From the NCBI GenBank assembly GCA_964594985.1, contig CAZQNQ010000022.1, forward strand, positions 1 through 64,000: 64,000 bases of DNA, written 5' to 3'. Source of the DNA: JADLHS01 sp964594985. Lineage in GTDB: Bacteria; Verrucomicrobiota; Verrucomicrobiia; Limisphaerales; JADLHS01. The notes under the pieces were generated by a model. It was not told the origin of the DNA and ran no database searches. It was given only the letters and a program-made list of their open reading frames with translations. A program made the position numbers and the translations under genes. How positions within the stretch are numbered: position 1 is the first letter of the stretch; each line of letters starts with the position of its first letter. Below are positions 50,683 through 59,384 of the stretch, in pieces.

Positions 50683-50686
<4 letters not shown>
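50621..50686. repeat. GTAGCCGCCG palindrome between convergent genes (family M)
   Basis: GTAGCCGCCGAGGTAACGAG (50621) with GCGGAG following is mirrored by CACCGCTTCCGTACGGCGGC then TAC (50665-50685). It lies between the EamA gene (ends 50617) and nadC. The nadC stop codon, CTA at 50683-50685 on the plus strand, is inside the right arm. Confidence 0.8.
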
Positions 50687-51570
<884 letters not shown>

Positions 51571-51714
51571 AAGTAAATTTTAACGCTTGTCTATGTGGTT
51601 TGAACATTTTTTTGCCGCGGCCGTCTAGTCCAGGCTGGGTCGGCGGTCATTTTATGACATCGCACGTTGCAAAAAATTCTTGTGTGTAACCGCCGGCCCG
51701 CGTAGCTAATCGTT

Positions 51715-53166
51715 ATGTCTTCAACCTATCTAAGCCGTCGCCAATTCATTTCCACCACTGCGGCCGCCAGCGCGGCGTTGCTCGCCGGCTGCGCCACCGC
51801 CGGCCCGCGCCGGATCTCCGCCAATGAAAAACTCAACATCGGCGTCGTGGGTGCGAGTGGGAAAGGCCAGAGCGACACCGATCATTGTGCGACCGAAAAC
51901 ATCGTGGCGTTGTGTGACGCGGATTCATCCCGCGCCGCCGGGCAGTTGAAAAAGTATCCGGGCGCGAAGTTTTATCAGGATTGGCGCGTGATGCTGGAGA
52001 AGGAGAAAGGCCTCGACGCCGTCATCGTTTCCACGCCGGACCATACGCACGCGGTCATCGCCGCCGAGGCGATGCGGCTGGGCAAACACATCTATTGCCA
52101 GAAACCGCTCGTGCAGACGGTTTATGAAGCGCGCCTGTTGCGCAAGCTGGCGAAGGAGAATGGCATCATCACGCAGATGGGCAATCAAGGCAGCGCCGAG
52201 AACGGGTTGCGGCGCGCGGTGGAAGTGGTGCAAGCCGGCCTCCTCGGGGTGGTGCGCGAAGTGCATGTGTGGAGCAATCGTCCGGTTTGGCCGCAGGGCA
52301 TGGATCGCCCGACGGGAAGCGACCCGGTACCTGATACGTTGAATTGGGATTTGTGGTTGGGGCCGGCGAAGTCCCGTCCGTACAAGGGCAATTGGACCCA
52401 AGACAACGGTGGGCGTGCCGAACGCAGCGGCGTTTATGCGCCGTTCAACTGGCGTGGCTGGCAGGATTTCGGCACGGGTGCCCTCGGTGACATGGCCTGC
52501 CACACGGCCAACATGCCGTTCCGCGCGCTCAAGCTGGGTTATCCGAGCGAGATCGAGGCGGAATCCTCCGGCATCAATCTGGAAAGCTATCCGCTCAAGT
52601 CGAAGATCCGCTTCCTGTTCCCGGAACGCGATGGGCTGCCGCCGGTGAACTTCCATTGGTATGACGGTGGCAATCCGCTGCCCGACAATCCGTTCCGGCA
52701 CGACGGCAACAACAAGCCGAACAAGGACGTCACCGCCGACATCGAAGCCATGACGGGTGAAGTGCCCGGCAGCGGCTGTCTGCTTGTCGGCGACAAGGGC
52801 AAGCTGTTTTCGCCCGATGACTATGGCGCGAAGTTTTTCGTGCGCTTGAACGACGAGAAGGAGTTGATTAACGGCAACACGCATGAAGCTGTTAAGGCGA
52901 TCCCGCAGGTCATCCCGCGCAATGCGTTCACGGGCGACACGGACTACCGGCATCATCAGGAATGGATCGCGGCGTGCAAGGGCGGACCGACGCCGTATTC
53001 GAACTTCGACATCGCGGCTTATCTCACCGAAATCATCCTGCTCGGCTGTGTGGCGTTGCGCACCGGCAAGAAACTGGAATGGGACGGCCCGAACATGCGC
53101 GCCACCAACGCGCCCGAGGCGATGCAGTTTGTAAAGCGCGAGAATCGCAAAGGTTGGGCGATCTGA
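51715..53166 (+). CDS. Gfo/Idh/MocA-family oxidoreductase with TAT-type lipoprotein signal
   Basis: 483 aa. SRRQFISTT (7-15) is a twin-arginine motif and LLAGC (Cys about 26) a lipobox, so it is probably exported folded and anchored. The Rossmann part begins KLNIGVVGASGKGQSDT, followed by VIVSTPDHTHAVIAAEAMRL and GKHIYCQKPLVQTVYEARLL with the conserved EKP/QKP Lys, then GNQGSAENGLRRAVE. WIAACKGGPTPYSNFDIAAY near the end is typical of the secreted, planctomycete/verrucomicrobial group. It is likely a dehydrogenase or hydride-shuttling enzyme for sugars; the substrate is unknown. The start at 51715 matches the signal. Confidence 0.93.
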   Translation: MSSTYLSRRQFISTTAAASAALLAGCATAGPRRISANEKLNIGVVGASGKGQSDTDHCATENIVALCDADSSRAAGQLKKYPGAKFYQDWRVMLEKEKGLDAVIVSTPDHTHAVIAAEAMRLGKHIYCQKPLVQTVYEARLLRKLAKENGIITQMGNQGSAENGLRRAVEVVQAGLLGVVREVHVWSNRPVWPQGMDRPTGSDPVPDTLNWDLWLGPAKSRPYKGNWTQDNGGRAERSGVYAPFNWRGWQDFGTGALGDMACHTANMPFRALKLGYPSEIEAESSGINLESYPLKSKIRFLFPERDGLPPVNFHWYDGGNPLPDNPFRHDGNNKPNKDVTADIEAMTGEVPGSGCLLVGDKGKLFSPDDYGAKFFVRLNDEKELINGNTHEAVKAIPQVIPRNAFTGDTDYRHHQEWIAACKGGPTPYSNFDIAAYLTEIILLGCVALRTGKKLEWDGPNMRATNAPEAMQFVKRENRKGWAI

Positions 53167-53190
53167 ACGCTAGTGAATTCCGCAGTTACC

Positions 53191-53225
53191 CCCCACTGCA
53201 TGAGCATGTGTGGGGTTTCTGCTTT
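53191..53225 (+). terminator. Weak hairpin-plus-T terminator candidate after the oxidoreductase
   Basis: CCCCAC (53191-53196) pairs with GTGGGG (53210-53215), enclosing 13 nt, followed by TTTCTGCTTTT. The 6-bp stem is short and the T-tract interrupted, but the position, 25 bases past the stop, fits termination. Confidence 0.35.
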
Positions 53226-53256
53226 TCGGATTGGCGGTTTTCGGTAAGGTGACGTC

Positions 53257-54669
53257 ATGACCATCCCCGTCATCAGCATTGCGCAGATGCGCGAGTGGGA
53301 AAAGGCCACCTGGGCCAGTGGCGAGACGGAAGCGCAGGTCATTCAACAAGTCGGCTTGTGCGTCGCACGTCGCGCCGAACAACTCACCGCCCCGGACGAA
53401 CTCATTCTGTTGCTCGCCGGCAAAGGTCACAACGGCGATGACGTCCGCGCCGCGCATGAATTCGTCGCCGGGCGGCGCGTGGAACTGTTCGAGGTCAAAT
53501 CGCCTGTCGAAGATCTGGCCCGGTTGGAGACCGCGCTGACCCGGAATCCCGCGCTGCTCGTGGATGGCTTGTTCGGCATCGGTTTGAACCGTCCGCTCGA
53601 CGAAGCGTGGATCAAACTCATCACCCGCATCAACGAGGCGCAACTCCCGGTGCTGGCTGTGGATGTGCCTTCGGGGTTGAATGCGGACACCGGTGAAACC
53701 TTTGGCGCGGCGATCCAGGCGGCGGTCACGCTGACGGTCGGGGCGCCCAAGCAGGGAATGTTGCGGCGCAATGCGTGGCCCTTTGTGGGGCGGCTGGAAG
53801 TGGCGCCGGAGGTGGGGCTGTCGTCCTGCGTGCAGGAGTCGGACGTGCGCTGGACACTGCCGACCGCGTTCAACGGGTTTCCGCCGCCGCGACCTGTGGC
53901 CGGGCACAAGGGCACATTCGGCCATCTCGGCATCATCGCTGGCAGTTTGGGGTATCATGGCGCGGCAGTGCTGGCGACGCGGGGCGCGCAACGGGCGCAG
54001 CCGGGACTGGTGACGACGTTTCCCGTGCCACAGGCGTATCTGCAGGTGGCGGGACAGTTGCAGGCGGCCATGGTGAGTGCGTGGTCGCACGACCTCCATT
54101 TCACCGACGATTTCACCGCCTTGCTCATCGGCCCGGGCCTGGCCGCGAAGGATTTGCCGAAGGAGTTGATCGTCAGCGTGCGCAAACTCTGGCGGGATGC
54201 GCCGCAGCCCGTGGTGGTGGATGCGAGCGCGCTGGATTGGTTATCCATGGATCATGTGCCGCGCAACGCCATCCGCGTCATCACGCCGCATCCCGGGGAG
54301 GCGGCGCGGTTGTTGAAGACCACGCCGCAACAGGTGCAGCAGGATCGCGTGCAAGCCGTGCGCGAAATTTCACGGCGTTACGGCAACTGTTGGGTGGTGT
54401 TGAAAGGCCACCAGACCCTGATCGGTCGGAGCACCGGGGACGTTTTCGTGAACCCGTCGGGCAATCCGTATCTCGCGCAGGGCGGCAGCGGCGATGTGCT
54501 GGCGGGATTTCTCGCGGGCTTGCTGGCGCAACCGGCCTTGCAGGCGGACGTGAGTCGCACGGTGCGTTACGCCGTCTGGCAACACGGCGCGACGGCGGAC
54601 AGCTTGCAGGCCCGGTGTCGCAACTGGCTGGTGGAGGATCTGGTCCGCGAGATCGGCAACGCGCGTTGA
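53257..54669 (+). CDS. nnr: Bifunctional NAD(P)H-hydrate epimerase / ADP-dependent dehydratase
   Basis: Repairs NAD(P)H hydrates. 470 aa. The N-terminal epimerase (YjeF_N-like) has LLLAGKGHNGDDV in place of the usual GxGNNGGDG loop, then LLVDGLFGIGLNRPL and LAVDVPSGLNADTG. The C-terminal dehydratase has KGTFGHLGIIAGSLGYHGAA, LLIGPGLAA, VVVDASALDW, ITPHPGEAARLL and AQGGSGDVLAGFLAGLLA, the family hallmarks. The altered N-terminal loop may weaken the epimerase. Start at 53257 follows a hairpin-containing gap. Confidence 0.9.
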   Translation: MTIPVISIAQMREWEKATWASGETEAQVIQQVGLCVARRAEQLTAPDELILLLAGKGHNGDDVRAAHEFVAGRRVELFEVKSPVEDLARLETALTRNPALLVDGLFGIGLNRPLDEAWIKLITRINEAQLPVLAVDVPSGLNADTGETFGAAIQAAVTLTVGAPKQGMLRRNAWPFVGRLEVAPEVGLSSCVQESDVRWTLPTAFNGFPPPRPVAGHKGTFGHLGIIAGSLGYHGAAVLATRGAQRAQPGLVTTFPVPQAYLQVAGQLQAAMVSAWSHDLHFTDDFTALLIGPGLAAKDLPKELIVSVRKLWRDAPQPVVVDASALDWLSMDHVPRNAIRVITPHPGEAARLLKTTPQQVQQDRVQAVREISRRYGNCWVVLKGHQTLIGRSTGDVFVNPSGNPYLAQGGSGDVLAGFLAGLLAQPALQADVSRTVRYAVWQHGATADSLQARCRNWLVEDLVREIGNAR

Positions 54670-54689
54670 ACCCGGATTCCGAAGTCGGC

Positions 54690-54813
54690 TTCACAGGAGG
54701 AAACCGAGCCAACGGAGCTTGAATGATTTACCCACACAACGCCGGTGAAGGCTTTGGTTCCGGTTGCACTTCGTTGAACTCCACCGCTGTTTCCTCGGTT
54801 TGCTCCTGTTCAA
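54690..54813. repeat. Inverted repeat with CCGAG/CGGAG words (family D)
   Basis: The left arm TCACAGGAGGAAACCGAGCC then AACGGAGCTTG (54691-54721) is mirrored by CTCCACCGCTGTTTCCTCGG then TTTGCTCCTGTTCAA (54778-54813). Words and layout match 23086-23250. It lies between nnr and the membrane protein gene, overlapping no coding frame of note. Confidence 0.7.
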
Positions 54814-54899
54814 AATCAATTCTGGAGTTCGGGTTGAAAGTGGCGTGTGGCCGGCATTTTTTCTTCCTTTGCCGCCGGGCATCTGTTAGGAAACCAGCC

Positions 54900-55871
54900 G
54901 TGAAAGTTCCCAAAATTACCGGTTTGGTGCTCGGAATCTGCGCGTGGTTCGCCGCGAGCGCCGGCGCGGCGACAATCGAGTATGCCGACGGGTTGAAGTT
55001 TACAGGCGATATCGTCCAGAAGACCCCGGCCTACATCCAACTCCGGATTGAAGGAGCTTACACCAATCTGGATTGGTCCAAGATTTCCCAGGACTCGCTG
55101 AAGGAATTGCAGACGCTGGCGGCGACCAGCAGGGACGCGAAGCTGGCGGAGTACGTCGCGCCCTACATCGAAGTTCCCGAGGACGAAATCATCAAGAAGA
55201 CGCAGGTAGAGATCAAACCCGCGCCGCGCCTGGAGCGCCCGGAGAAAGGCTCGTTGATCGGGGCGATGTTCAAATCTTCGGTTGGCCTGGTGTGCCTGCT
55301 CCTGCTCTTTGCGGCGAACATTTACGCGGCCTACGAGATCGCCACCATCCGGGCATACCCGCCGGCGATGGTTTGCGGCATCGCGGCGGTCGCGCCGATC
55401 ATCGGGCCGATTATTTTCCTGTGCCTCAAGACCAAACTACCGTCGCGGGAAGGCGAGGCGGAGGAAGTGGAAGCCCCGGCGTCGCCAGCGGGTGCCGCCT
55501 TGCCTTCGGCCTCCCACGGTGACGCGGCAGTGCCCGCGGAACATGGCGCGGCGGATGGTCAAGCCGCCGCCGATCACGCGGCGGTGCCGGCCCTGCCCCA
55601 GACGCAGGTGTTCAAGCGCGGGCAGTTCACCTTCAACCGCCGGTTCATCGAGACGAAGTTTTCCGCCTTCTTCACCGCCATCCGCCGCGGGGATGACAAG
55701 GACATGGTGTTGGTGATCAAATCCGTCCGCGGCGAATTCGTGGCCACGCGCATCTCGCGGATCGCGGCCAACGACATGCACCTGGAAGTGCATAAGGGCG
55801 GCGCGTCACAGGAAGTGCAGATGCCGTTCCTGGAAATCCAGGAGATCCAGCTCAAGCACAAGGACGCCTAA
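54900..55871 (+). CDS. Two-TM membrane protein with exported N-domain
   Basis: 323 aa. Signal-like N-terminus (ITGLVLGICAWFAASAGA), then a short exported domain (IEYADGLKFTGDIVQKTPAY, LDWSKISQDSLKELQTLAA) resembling a small beta domain, then two helices (SVGLVCLLLLFAANIYAAYE, YPPAMVCGIAAVAPIIGPII) and an Ala/Pro/Glu-rich linker. The C-terminal part (RGQFTFNRRFIETKFSAFFT, KDMVLVIKSVRGEF, EVQMPFLEIQEIQL) is a conserved-looking unknown domain. The start is the GTG at 54900, with TAGGA upstream; a longer ORF from 54723 crosses the repeat. Function unknown. Confidence 0.7.
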   Translation: MKVPKITGLVLGICAWFAASAGAATIEYADGLKFTGDIVQKTPAYIQLRIEGAYTNLDWSKISQDSLKELQTLAATSRDAKLAEYVAPYIEVPEDEIIKKTQVEIKPAPRLERPEKGSLIGAMFKSSVGLVCLLLLFAANIYAAYEIATIRAYPPAMVCGIAAVAPIIGPIIFLCLKTKLPSREGEAEEVEAPASPAGAALPSASHGDAAVPAEHGAADGQAAADHAAVPALPQTQVFKRGQFTFNRRFIETKFSAFFTAIRRGDDKDMVLVIKSVRGEFVATRISRIAANDMHLEVHKGGASQEVQMPFLEIQEIQLKHKDA

Positions 55872-55898
55872 ACCGGCTCCGGACGCCATCAACCCGTC

Positions 55899-56486
55899 AT
55901 GAAATACCAAACGATTTTGCTGTTTGGCGCGCCCGGCTCGGGCAAAGGCACGCAGGGCAAAATCCTCGGGACGATTCCGCACTTCTTCCATTGCGCCTGC
56001 GGGGACGTGTTCCGGTCCTTGAGCGCGTCGAATCCGCTCGCGAAGGTGTTCATCGAATACACCAGCCGCGGGCAGCTTGTGCCAGATCAACCGACCATCA
56101 AGCTCTGGCGCCGGTTCATCAAGAACAGTGAACGCGTCGGGCTGTTTCACCCCAAGGAAGACGTGCTGGTGCTCGACGGCATCCCCCGCAATGTGCATCA
56201 GGCGCAGATGCTCGATGCCACGCTCGACGTGAGGGCGATCTTTTATCTGCACTGCACCAACTTCAATGCGATCGTGCAGCGGTTGCAGCGGCGCGCTTTG
56301 AAAGAGAACCGGCTTGATGATGCGAACCTCGACGTCATCCGGCATCGCCTCAAAGTTTACGAATCCGAGACCAAACCAGTCTTGAGTTTCTACGGTCCGA
56401 AGCGGGTGCATCGCATTGATTCCACCCAGTCGCCCACCAAAGTCTTGTGCGACATCCTCGCGCGGGTGGACAAGGTGTTGAAATAA
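55899..56486 (+). CDS. adk: Adenylate kinase-family nucleotide kinase
   Basis: 195 aa. P-loop LFGAPGSGKGTQG (8-20), then FFHCACGDVFRSL in place of the classic STGDMLR, LVPDQPTIKLWRRFI, VLDGIPRNVHQAQML (DGIPR for the usual DGFPR) and RLKVYESETKPVLSFY in the LID-proximal helix. The set identifies an NMP kinase of the adenylate kinase family, though the substitutions make the preferred nucleotide less certain. There is no zinc-finger LID. Co-directional with fmt, 25 bp before it. Confidence 0.82.
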   Translation: MKYQTILLFGAPGSGKGTQGKILGTIPHFFHCACGDVFRSLSASNPLAKVFIEYTSRGQLVPDQPTIKLWRRFIKNSERVGLFHPKEDVLVLDGIPRNVHQAQMLDATLDVRAIFYLHCTNFNAIVQRLQRRALKENRLDDANLDVIRHRLKVYESETKPVLSFYGPKRVHRIDSTQSPTKVLCDILARVDKVLK

Positions 56487-56511
56487 CCGCGCCACCGGGT
56501 CGCAAGTTTTC

Positions 56512-57459
56512 ATGGTTGCCTTGCGGATCATCTTCATGGGGACGCCGGCGCTGGCGGCGGCCAGCCTGGCGGCGTTGTTGCGCGAACCAACATTCCAGCT
56601 CGTCGCCGTGGTGACGCAGCCCGATCGCCCCAAAGGCCGCGACCTCAAATTGCAACCATCCCCGGTGAAGGAACTCGCCCTGCGCGCCAATCTGCCGGTG
56701 CTGCAGCCGCTCAAGGCGCGCGACGAAAAATTCATCGCCGAACTGCGCGCATTCCAACCGGAGTTGATTGCCGTGGCCGCCTTCGGTCAAATTCTGCCGC
56801 AAAGCATTCTGGACCTGCCGCGATTGGGTTGCCTGAATGTCCACACGTCGTTGCTGCCGAAATATCGCGGCGCCTCGCCGATCCAGTCCGCCATCCTCAA
56901 CGGCGAATCCGAAACCGGTGTGACCATCATGAAGATGGATGTCGGTCTCGACACCGGCGACATCCTGACGCAGCGCCCCACTCCCATCCACGCCGGGGAC
57001 AACGCGGCCACGCTGCATGACCGCCTCGCGCAACTCGGCGCTGAGTTGCTGGTCGAAACCATCCCGGCCTACGCCGCCGGAACGATTCAGCCGCAGCCGC
57101 AACCGCACGAACTCGCGACGCATGTCGCCAAGATCAAGAAGGAGGATGGGCGCATTGACTGGTCGCAATCCGCGCGGGCGATCTGGAATCGCATCCGCGC
57201 CTTCACGCCGTGGCCGGGGGCGTTCACGTATCTGCCCGGAGCCGCGCAGCCGGTGTTGCTTAAACTCTGGCAGGCGGAAGTCGGCGCCTCGAGCGGTCCG
57301 GCGGGCGAAGTGTTGGGCGCAGACAAAACCGGAATTCTCGTCGGTTGTGGCGAAGGTTCGCTGCGGATCACCGCGTTGCAACGTGAGGGCGGACGCCGGC
57401 TATCGGCGACAGAATTTCTGGCCGGCCATCCGATGAAGCCGGGATTGCGGCTGGGGTAG
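56512..57459 (+). CDS. fmt: Methionyl-tRNA formyltransferase
   Basis: Formylates Met-tRNAi using 10-formyl-THF. 315 aa. N-terminal IIFMGTPALAAASLAALL, then LNVHTSLLPKYRGASPIQSA with the catalytic His and Arg region, GESETGVTIMKMDVGLDTGD, and DWSQSARAIWNRIRAFTPWP linking to the C-terminal tRNA-binding domain. The full two-domain length is present. Start at the ATG 56512. Peptide deformylase is not nearby. Confidence 0.95.
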   Translation: MVALRIIFMGTPALAAASLAALLREPTFQLVAVVTQPDRPKGRDLKLQPSPVKELALRANLPVLQPLKARDEKFIAELRAFQPELIAVAAFGQILPQSILDLPRLGCLNVHTSLLPKYRGASPIQSAILNGESETGVTIMKMDVGLDTGDILTQRPTPIHAGDNAATLHDRLAQLGAELLVETIPAYAAGTIQPQPQPHELATHVAKIKKEDGRIDWSQSARAIWNRIRAFTPWPGAFTYLPGAAQPVLLKLWQAEVGASSGPAGEVLGADKTGILVGCGEGSLRITALQREGGRRLSATEFLAGHPMKPGLRLG

Positions 57460-57494
57460 ATTTCAAGCTGAATTCGTGGAGTTGCAATCCGACG

Positions 57495-57628
57495 GGAGAA
57501 ACGCAGAGACGCAAAGGTCGCAGAGAAACGCTGAGAGGAGGAGAGTTGCGGCGAACACACTGCTGGGTGAGCGAATTCAGTAGAAACATTCTCTGCGCTG
57601 CTCTGCGTTCTTTGCGTCTCTGCGTTTA
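57495..57628. repeat. Inverted repeat of CGCAGAGA words (family C)
   Basis: The left arm GGAGAAACGCAGAGACGCAA then AGGTCGCAGAGAAACGC (57496-57531) is mirrored by CTCTGCGCTGCTCTGCGTTC then TTTGCGTCTCTGCGTTT (57591-57627). Both arms are tandem words of about 9-10 nt; the 55-nt centre is unrelated. It fills most of the 292-bp gap after fmt. The rest, 57629-57751, shows nothing certain. Confidence 0.85.
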
Positions 57629-57751
57629 TTATGCTTCCGGTCTGGGGAGGCGTACGAGGTTATACCTTGGGATGTCGGGATTGGGCTTTACTTGTCTGGC
57701 TTCCTGGGGCGAAGTATGAACCATCGTTGCTCAGAAGTGTAATCGCATCCA

Positions 57752-58417
57752 ATGAATGTCCGCACCGCTTCGCGTTTGACGTTGCTTCGATTCTATCTGC
57801 TTCTGCCATTGGTGGCCGTGGCGCTCGTCGTGCCGGAGTGGATCATTCCGCATCCCACCGGGACACCTTACATCGCCACCGGCACCGGCAAGTGGTCCTA
57901 TAGCCTCGCGCTCGCGCCGTATTATGCCCTGCTGTTGGGGCTGGCTTGGAGATATCAGGTGATTCTGCAATTTGCGACCTGGCGGGTATTCTTCTTTCTG
58001 TCGGTGGGCGTGTTTGTGTTGCTCGGGCTGATCTTCGAGTTGATGGCGGATGTGCTCCAGGTCTGGACGTTTCCCGAAGGGCGCGATCTGTTCCTGATCC
58101 GGGTGCCGATCTTCGGCTGGGTCACGGGGCACCAGATTCCGGTCTGTGAGTTTCTGTGGATTCTCGGGGTCGTGCCGCTGTTCTACTACCTGTACCTCTG
58201 GGCCACGCTGGGGTTCTACGACATCATCTACGTGGTGGACGAGCAGGGGCAGACCTACAAGAAAGAGGAACGTTGGGCGGGATTTCATGAGCCCACGCGG
58301 ATTTTGATTCGTGATAAGGGCAAGAAGGGGCGCGAGAATGAAACCGAATTGCTCCGCCGCAAGCCCGGTTTCCTTGCGCGAAAAACCAAACGGTGGCTTG
58401 ATGCTCGCAAAACTTAA
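57752..58417 (+). CDS. Multi-pass membrane protein resembling a carotenoid/lycopene cyclase domain
   Basis: 221 aa with about five membrane segments. The pattern in the C-terminal half, FELMADVLQVWTFPEGRD, then a short loop, HQIPVCEFLWILGVVPLFYY, and LGFYDIIYVVDE, matches the lycopene-cyclase-domain style of a Trp/Tyr-rich segment followed by a PxEE-like PVCEF motif. The same pattern recurs in the next gene. This is a resemblance in pattern, not a proven family match. Its last 17 bases overlap the following gene. The highly charged C-terminal tail (KGKKGRENETELLRRK) is cytoplasmic. Confidence 0.55.
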   Translation: MNVRTASRLTLLRFYLLLPLVAVALVVPEWIIPHPTGTPYIATGTGKWSYSLALAPYYALLLGLAWRYQVILQFATWRVFFFLSVGVFVLLGLIFELMADVLQVWTFPEGRDLFLIRVPIFGWVTGHQIPVCEFLWILGVVPLFYYLYLWATLGFYDIIYVVDEQGQTYKKEERWAGFHEPTRILIRDKGKKGRENETELLRRKPGFLARKTKRWLDARKT

Positions 58418-59345
58418 TCAACCATTGTGGCCGCAGAGCCGGTTTAGTCTCACGACCCCGCTGAGTCTCCTGCTGACGAGTCTCAGCGTCGGGGTCGGGG
58501 TGACGCTTTATCTGCGGGGTTACACTTATGAGGGCGCGACGCTGGCCTATATGGTGGGCGGGATTCTCTTTGCCTGGCCGTATTACTCCGCGCGGTTCAC
58601 GTGGTGCATGACGTTTCTGGTGCTGGCCTGTTTCATCCCGATCAGCATCTGGGCGCAGAACAAAGCCGTCGAATCCGGCTCCTGGTATTATCGTCCGCCC
58701 GAGGGTTACCTGTTGTGGATCACGAAATCGGGCGAAGGTTGGGGACATTGGACGCGGCATCTGTGGTTGGGCAACGATATGCCCGCCATGGAATACTTTT
58801 TCTACCCGCTGTTCTGTTTGTTCCATGTCACGCTGTTTTCGCTCTTTTCCCATCTCCTGCCCGATCATTGGTTCGAGCAGAAGCACCCTAGATTGCGCTG
58901 GGTTTTCCCCATTGTCTTTGGCCTGACCTTCACGGCGTTCGTGGCGATCTATTTCATTTTTCCCAATCCCAACTGCACCGACTATCTCTATTGGCTGGCG
59001 GGCGTCGGGTTTGTCATCACGTTGGTCGCCTCGGCCATCAGCCCGAACTACCGGGCCTACACGCAATCGCCGGCCTTCTGGATCTGGGCGGTGGGCGTGG
59101 GCGGGATGTTCATGCCCTGCTGGGAGTTTTTTCACTGTTGCCTGAATCGCGATTGGATTTATGATCGCGCCAATACGTTCCCATTCTTTGTGACCTATCG
59201 CGGGGGCGGGATTCCGCTCAGCGAATTGCTGGGCTATCTCACCACCGCGACGACGTTTCAGGGGCTCATGTTGATGTTTATTCGGAAGTTCGGGAAGGTC
59301 GTAATCAAGAATTACTCGCTGGTTCCCTTTAGCCGGACGAGTTGA
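58401..59345 (+). CDS. Multi-pass membrane protein with three carotenoid-cyclase-like motifs
   Basis: 314 aa with eight or so membrane helices. Motifs: GSWYYRPPEGYLLW then MPAMEYFFYPLFCLFH; GGMFMPCWEFFHCCLNRDWI; and YRGGGIPLSELLGYLTTATT. Each is a Trp/Tyr-rich loop leading to a P-x-x-E-[FYL] helix start, as in heterodimeric CrtYc/CrtYd or CarR lycopene cyclases, which have a tandem of such units. The ATG at 58401 overlaps the end of the previous gene by 17 bases; the longer upstream frame is rejected. With the previous gene it could form a two-subunit enzyme. No other carotenoid gene is nearby. Confidence 0.55.
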   Translation: MLAKLNQPLWPQSRFSLTTPLSLLLTSLSVGVGVTLYLRGYTYEGATLAYMVGGILFAWPYYSARFTWCMTFLVLACFIPISIWAQNKAVESGSWYYRPPEGYLLWITKSGEGWGHWTRHLWLGNDMPAMEYFFYPLFCLFHVTLFSLFSHLLPDHWFEQKHPRLRWVFPIVFGLTFTAFVAIYFIFPNPNCTDYLYWLAGVGFVITLVASAISPNYRAYTQSPAFWIWAVGVGGMFMPCWEFFHCCLNRDWIYDRANTFPFFVTYRGGGIPLSELLGYLTTATTFQGLMLMFIRKFGKVVIKNYSLVPFSRTS

Positions 59346-59384
59346 AACGTCGCCAGGGCAATCGGGGCATCAGAATTTCACGCT

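Noticed and set aside
57631..57903. 90-codon frame between fmt and the cyclase-like gene
   Set aside because: It overlaps the start of the multi-pass gene and has no recognisable motif.
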